From the NCBI GenBank assembly GCA_036732755.1, contig DAINBU010000144.1, forward strand, positions 1 through 11,427: 11,427 bases of DNA. The letters are read 5' to 3'. How positions within the stretch are numbered: the stretch's first letter is position 1; every line of letters starts with the position of its first letter. The stretch is from DASRRB01 sp036732755 (lineage in GTDB: Bacteria; Planctomycetota; B15-G4; SIAN01). A program made the translations under genes and the position numbers. Of this stretch, positions 8,383-11,427 are shown piece after piece. The notes under the pieces were generated by a model, which was not told the DNA's origin, made no database searches, and saw only the letters and a program-made list of their open reading frames with translations.

Positions 8383-8874
8383 TCAACACGAGTCGGGCAC
8401 CGCGACTTCGAGCTTCTCGCCGGGGTGGCGCCGCCGCCGGCAGATCGCCCCCATCGTCTTCACGAACTCCCGCTCGGGCCGCCCGCTGTCGCTGCGCCGC
8501 TGCGCCGTCCTGCGGACGATGTCGTTCAGCGCGATCACGCCGACCGGCCGCCGCTCCGCGTCGACGACGGGGAGCCGTCGCACCATCTTCCTCCGCATCG
8601 ACTTCTCGGCGACGCGGATGGAGTCGTCGGGTCGGCAGGCGACGACGTCGCGCGCCATCGCCGTCGTGACCAGGATCGACTCGAGCGACCTGCCCTGCGT
8701 GTAGACCGCCATGCAGAGGTCGCGGTCGGTGACGATGCCGACGAGACGGCCATCCTCGCCGATGACCAGAACCGTTCCGACGTCCTCCTCCCACATGAGG
8801 CGCGCCGCCGTATTCGCGGTGTCGTTCGCGCCGCAGAGGATCACCGGTCGGCACATCAACTCCGAGACTTTCAT
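8383..8874 (-). CDS. Tandem CBS-domain protein (Hrp1-like)
   Basis: A 163-residue soluble protein built from one CBS pair. CBS1 spans ~5-60 (MCRPVILCGANDTANTAARL, then VGTVLVIGEDGRLVGIVTDR) and CBS2 spans ~74-126 (MARDVVACRPDDSIRVAE, then RRLPVVDAERRPVGVIALND). CBS pairs bind adenine nucleotides and act as energy sensors. No catalytic domain is attached, so it resembles stand-alone hypoxic-response proteins such as M. tuberculosis Hrp1. A basic, Arg-rich tail (143-163, with cysteines at 145 and 163) follows. The start is decided by a near-perfect Shine-Dalgarno AGGAGGA (minus strand, 8887-8881) 6 nt from the ATG. The gene lies 69 nt downstream of the dehydrogenase and 14 nt upstream of the nitroreductase, so it is within an operon but with its own strong ribosome site. 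Confidence 0.93.
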   Translation of the reverse strand: MKVSELMCRPVILCGANDTANTAARLMWEEDVGTVLVIGEDGRLVGIVTDRDLCMAVYTQGRSLESILVTTAMARDVVACRPDDSIRVAEKSMRRKMVRRLPVVDAERRPVGVIALNDIVRRTAQRRSDSGRPEREFVKTMGAICRRRRHPGEKLEVAVPDSC

Positions 8875-8880
8875 CGGACT

Positions 8881-8887
8881 TCCTCCT
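8881..8887 (-). promoter_or_regulatory. Strong Shine-Dalgarno of the CBS-protein gene
   Basis: AGGAGGA on the minus strand, 6 nt before the ATG at 8874. It is the best ribosome site in the window. It fixes the start over the in-frame upstream ATG at 8913, and suggests high translation of the CBS protein relative to its operon partners. Confidence 0.8.
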
Positions 8888-8914
8888 GGTGCCAAGCGGG
8901 CGTCGCGCCGCATC

Positions 8915-8928
8915 GGCGCCGCGGCGCC
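8915..8928. repeat. 14-bp perfect palindrome between dehydrogenase and CBS genes
   Basis: GGCGCC-GC-GGCGCC reads the same on both strands, in the 69-nt spacer of the operon. It has no U-run, so it is not a classical terminator. It might be an mRNA-processing or stability hairpin, or chance. Confidence 0.35.
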
Positions 8929-8943
8929 CCGTCTTCCCGCGGT

Positions 8944-10029
8944 TCAGTGGTTCCTCAGGATGACCTTCAGCGCGCGCTCCTTGGCGGCGTTCGAGAAGGT
9001 GTCGTAGGCCTTCATGATCTCGGAGAGGTCGAAGCGGTGGCTGACGAGCCTCTTCGCGTCGAGCCGCCCCGACTCGACCAGCTTCAGCAGCATCGGCGTC
9101 GTCACCGTGTCGACGAGCCGCGTCGTCAGCGTGATGTTGTGCGACCACAGACGTTCCATCTGGAGCGACACCGGCTTGCCGTGGACACCGATGTTCGCGA
9201 GGACGCCGCCCGGCGCGACGATCGCCTGGCAGGTGTCGAAGGTGGCGGGGATCCCGACCGCCTCGATCACGACGTCGAACCCCTCGCCGCCGGTGAGTGC
9301 CATCAGCTTCTCGACCGCCTTCGGTTCCGTCGCGTTCACGAGCTTCGTGGCGCCGAACCCCTTCGCGACCTCGAGCCGGTTGCGGTCGGGGTCGACCATG
9401 ACGATCTCGGCGGGCGAATAGAGTTTCGCCGTCAGCAGCGCCGCGAGCCCGATCGGACCGGAGCCGACGATCGCGACCGTGTCGCCCGGCTTCACTTTCC
9501 CATTCAGGACGCCGCACTCGAAGCCGGTCGGGAAGATGTCGCTCAGCATCGTGAGCGCCTCCTCGTCCGACTCCTGCGGAACGACGTAGAGGCTCGTCTG
9601 CGCGTGAGGAACGCGCACGTACTCCGCCTGCGTGCCGTCGATCTTGTGGCCCAGGATCCAGCCGCCGTCGCGGCAGTGCGAGTACATCCCTTTCCTGCAG
9701 AAGTCGCAGGTGCCGCACGAGGTGATACAGGAGACGAGGACCTTGTCGCCCACTCGGATCTTGGTGACGCCTGCGCCGATCGAATCGACGACCCCGACCC
9801 CTTCGTGGCCGAGGATCCGGCCATCCGTCACCGCCGGCACGTCGCCCTTCAGGATGTGGAGATCGGTGCCGCAGATGGTCGACGTCGTCATCCGCACGAC
9901 CGCGTCGCTGCCCATCTGGACCACCGGCCGCGGCCGGTCCTCCCAAGAGCGCCGGCCCGGCCCGTGATAGACGAGTGCCTTCATCGTCGACGACTTGCGA
10001 TCGGCTTCCACCGTCTGCTTGCTGTTCAT
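8944..10029 (-). CDS. Zinc-dependent medium-chain alcohol dehydrogenase
   Basis: A 361-residue medium-chain dehydrogenase that oxidises an alcohol or polyol, or reduces an aldehyde, with NAD(P). The catalytic zinc ligands are visible: Cys53 in ICGTDLH, and His75-Glu76 in GHEGVG. The structural zinc knot is Cys105, 108, 111 and 119 (SCGTCDFCRKGMYSHC). The Rossmann loop is VGSGPIG (188-194). Asp213 at the end of the second strand (IVMVDPD) favours NAD over NADP. The start at 10029 has GAGGAG 7 nt upstream; the later Met16 (MKALVYHG), where the conserved fold begins, has none. It is the first gene of the dehydrogenase-CBS-nitroreductase operon and is divergent from trmB. The substrate is unknown. 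Disposal of acetaldehyde or formaldehyde, or fermentative redox balance, would fit a low-oxygen role. Confidence 0.93.
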   Translation of the reverse strand: MNSKQTVEADRKSSTMKALVYHGPGRRSWEDRPRPVVQMGSDAVVRMTTSTICGTDLHILKGDVPAVTDGRILGHEGVGVVDSIGAGVTKIRVGDKVLVSCITSCGTCDFCRKGMYSHCRDGGWILGHKIDGTQAEYVRVPHAQTSLYVVPQESDEEALTMLSDIFPTGFECGVLNGKVKPGDTVAIVGSGPIGLAALLTAKLYSPAEIVMVDPDRNRLEVAKGFGATKLVNATEPKAVEKLMALTGGEGFDVVIEAVGIPATFDTCQAIVAPGGVLANIGVHGKPVSLQMERLWSHNITLTTRLVDTVTTPMLLKLVESGRLDAKRLVSHRFDLSEIMKAYDTFSNAAKERALKVILRNH

Positions 10030-10268
10030 GCGCGCGCTCCTCGGGTGTTCCGCGGTGCTTCCAAGAGCGGCGACGCGCCGCGAACGCCATTCCGGCGCGC
10101 GCGCCGCCGCGGCAAGGACGCGTGGCGTCGTGCGCGGGCAGTGTTCCTCACCATGCGAGGACGTTCTCGCGCAGGACGGGCGAGGTTCAGCGCGACCCGC
10201 AGGGAGCTCGAGACGACGGCCGACGACGCGGCCCGCGAGGCACGCGCGGGACGCTACGCTCGCGCGTG
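10030..10268. promoter_or_regulatory. Divergent intergenic region between dehydrogenase operon and trmB
   Basis: A 239-base gap with no supported gene. The minus side has GAGGAG (10037-10042) for the dehydrogenase. A 14-bp perfect palindrome CGGCGCGCGCGCCG (10093-10106) and a small hairpin GCGAG-6-CTCGC (10155-10170) are the only structured elements. I looked for sigma-54, sigma-70 and DosR-type sites and saw none convincing. The trmB start lacks a clear Shine-Dalgarno. Confidence 0.5.
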
Positions 10269-11234
10269 ATGCCGCCGCCGACCGGACGACGCCCCTTCTA
10301 CCGCTCGCTCGCGCCGCTCCTGATCTGGCAGCAGCTCCCGCGGCCCGCCGACTGGAGCGCGGTCTTCGGCCGGAGCGCGCCGCTCGAAGTCGAGATCGGG
10401 ATCGGCAGCGGCGAATACCTCGCGCGCAACGCCGCAGCGCGGCCCGACGTCGACTTCGTCGGCGTCGACCTGCGCTGGGCGAGCGTCAAGCGGGCGCTGC
10501 GCAACCTGGCGGCACGACCCGCCGACGCGCCCGCCAACGTCCGCCTCGTGATGGAGGACGCGAAGCCGGTCCTCGAGCGGCTCTTCGGCGAGCGGTCGCT
10601 GCAGCGCGTGCACGTCCTCTTCCCCTGCCCGTGGCGCAAGGACCGCCACGTGCACCACCGCCTGCTGCAGCGCGACTTCCTGCGCCTCCTGAACCAGCGC
10701 CTCGCCGACGACGGCGAGATCGTCTGCGTGACCGACTGGAAGCCGCTCTTCGAGTGGACGCTCGAGCAGGTCGCGGGCACCGGACTGATCGCGCGCCACC
10801 AGCTGGTCGAGGCGAGCTACGGCACCAAGTACGAGCGCAAGTGGTCGGGCCACGGCCAGCGCCACTTCCACGAGATCTTCCTGACGAAGCGGGCGGGCGG
10901 CCACGTCTCCGACGCGCCCGTCCCGGAGGACGCGACCTTGAACCCCTACCACCTCGAGACCTTCGAGCCGGCGGCCTTCGCGCCGCAGGACCTCCCCGAT
11001 GGCGACGAGACCGTCACCTTCAAGGAGATCGTGCGCGACACCGTGCGCGGCGTCGTGATGGTGCGCACGGTCGTCGTCGACGGTCCGCTGACGCAGCACC
11101 TCTGGTTCGTCGTGTCGCGCGGCCGCGACGGCAGCTGGTGGATCGGCCCGGCGCGCGGCTGCCAGATGGTGCCGACGCACGGGATCCAGCGCGCGCTCGA
11201 TCGGCTGCGCGAGGCCGCCGCGGCTGGGAACTGA
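10269..11234 (+). CDS. trmB: TrmB-like tRNA (guanine-N7)-methyltransferase with C-terminal extension
   Basis: A 321-residue class I SAM methyltransferase of the TrmB family, which makes m7G46 in tRNA variable loops. The SAM motif is VEIGIGSGEYLA (41-52), followed by the acidic strand FVGVDLRW (63-70) and VMEDAK (94-99). The family block at 117-132 reads LFPCPWRKDRHVHHRL, VTDW is at 154-157, and the C-terminal TrmB motif TKYERKW is at 186-192. Residues ~205-321 are an extension absent from the ~240-residue E. coli enzyme, with no fold I recognise. In the central block the normally acidic F-P-D-P-W has Cys120 in place of Asp, and the position of E. coli Arg154 appears to be His130. The start is ATG 10269 (GTG at 10266 is directly adjacent). 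TrmB identity is firm at family level; the exact target is less certain. Confidence 0.87.
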   Translation: MPPPTGRRPFYRSLAPLLIWQQLPRPADWSAVFGRSAPLEVEIGIGSGEYLARNAAARPDVDFVGVDLRWASVKRALRNLAARPADAPANVRLVMEDAKPVLERLFGERSLQRVHVLFPCPWRKDRHVHHRLLQRDFLRLLNQRLADDGEIVCVTDWKPLFEWTLEQVAGTGLIARHQLVEASYGTKYERKWSGHGQRHFHEIFLTKRAGGHVSDAPVPEDATLNPYHLETFEPAAFAPQDLPDGDETVTFKEIVRDTVRGVVMVRTVVVDGPLTQHLWFVVSRGRDGSWWIGPARGCQMVPTHGIQRALDRLREAAAAGN

Positions 11235-11427
11235 ACGGACGTCGAGGGCGGGGGTGAAGAGGGCGCGGGGAGGGGGATGGGTGCTCGAACGCGCGACGGG
11301 CGAGGGCGGGTCGAGGGGCGGAGGGGAAAAAGGCTCGATGGACGGGACACGCTCGCCCCAAACCAACGATGGACGGGGGGCTCGCTGCGCTCGGCGCATT
11401 CGAATACGACTCGCAGGAGCTCCGTGG
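11235..11427. other. Non-coding G-rich 3' flank of trmB
   Basis: No gene is supported in these 193 bases. The plus strand has two runs of closely spaced G-tracts (11246-11281 and 11298-11326) that satisfy the usual four-tract quadruplex pattern, and an A5 run (11327-11331). An 11-bp direct repeat CGATGGACGGG lies at 11336-11346 and 11367-11377. No stem-plus-U-run terminator for trmB is seen. Confidence 0.5.
11336..11377. repeat. 11-bp direct repeat CGATGGACGGG
   Basis: Identical copies at 11336-11346 and 11367-11377, 31 bp apart start to start (about three helical turns). Each is followed within a few bases by GCTCGC. It may be a paired binding site for whatever gene lies beyond the right edge, or chance. 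Confidence 0.4.

Noticed and set aside
10254..11399. A 381-codon minus-strand frame covering trmB
   Set aside because: It is antisense to trmB motifs and has shadow composition with no recognisable fold.

Overview
The window is uniformly GC-rich and densely coding, apart from the first ~66 bases. It holds eight protein genes, no RNA gene and no recognisable mobile element. I infer a high-GC bacterium, most likely Planctomycetota. The main argument is the 1013-residue ECF sigma factor joined through one membrane segment to a chain of carboxypeptidase-regulatory-like repeats, an architecture I associate with that phylum. This is an inference; no 16S gene is present.

Layout. (1) 1-2099, minus strand: an SDR39U1/TIGR01777-type NAD(P)-binding epimerase-like protein, then an electron-transfer flavoprotein-ubiquinone oxidoreductase that runs off the window's left edge. 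The two overlap by ATGA and form one operon. (2) 2214-5255, plus: the sigma factor/membrane/beta-repeat fusion, divergent from the epimerase. Three inverted repeats lie around its start. (3) 5333-6220, minus: a stand-alone PolX-type helix-hairpin-helix protein without polymerase or PHP catalytic domains. (4) 6337-7689, plus: a fusion of an alpha/beta hydrolase and a phosphoribosyltransferase. A perfect 10-bp inverted repeat covers its Shine-Dalgarno. (5) 7733-10029, minus: an operon of zinc alcohol dehydrogenase, two-CBS-domain protein and nitroreductase, in that order of transcription. (6) 10269-11234, plus: a TrmB-like tRNA guanine-N7 methyltransferase with a long C-terminal extension and changed active-site residues. 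A G-run-rich 3' tail follows.

How the genes fit together. The hydrolase-phosphoribosyltransferase, nitroreductase, CBS protein and dehydrogenase recall the kinds of gene induced together in hypoxia and dormancy regulons (the DosR regulon of Mycobacterium tuberculosis has Rv0571c, Rv2032/Rv3131 and Rv2626c/Hrp1). I read 6337-10029 as a redox or energy-stress island, although no DosR-type operator was found. The tethered sigma factor looks like a one-protein surface-to-transcription device; its targets are unknown.

The most striking raw signal is at bases 1-66. The ETF-QO reading frame stays open and alignable to the family, but the plus strand has lost nearly all its C and gained T (bases 1-60: C 5, T 25; bases 61-120: C 19, T 6; A is 12 in both). 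This looks like strand-specific C-to-T conversion, either biological or an artefact of a contig end.
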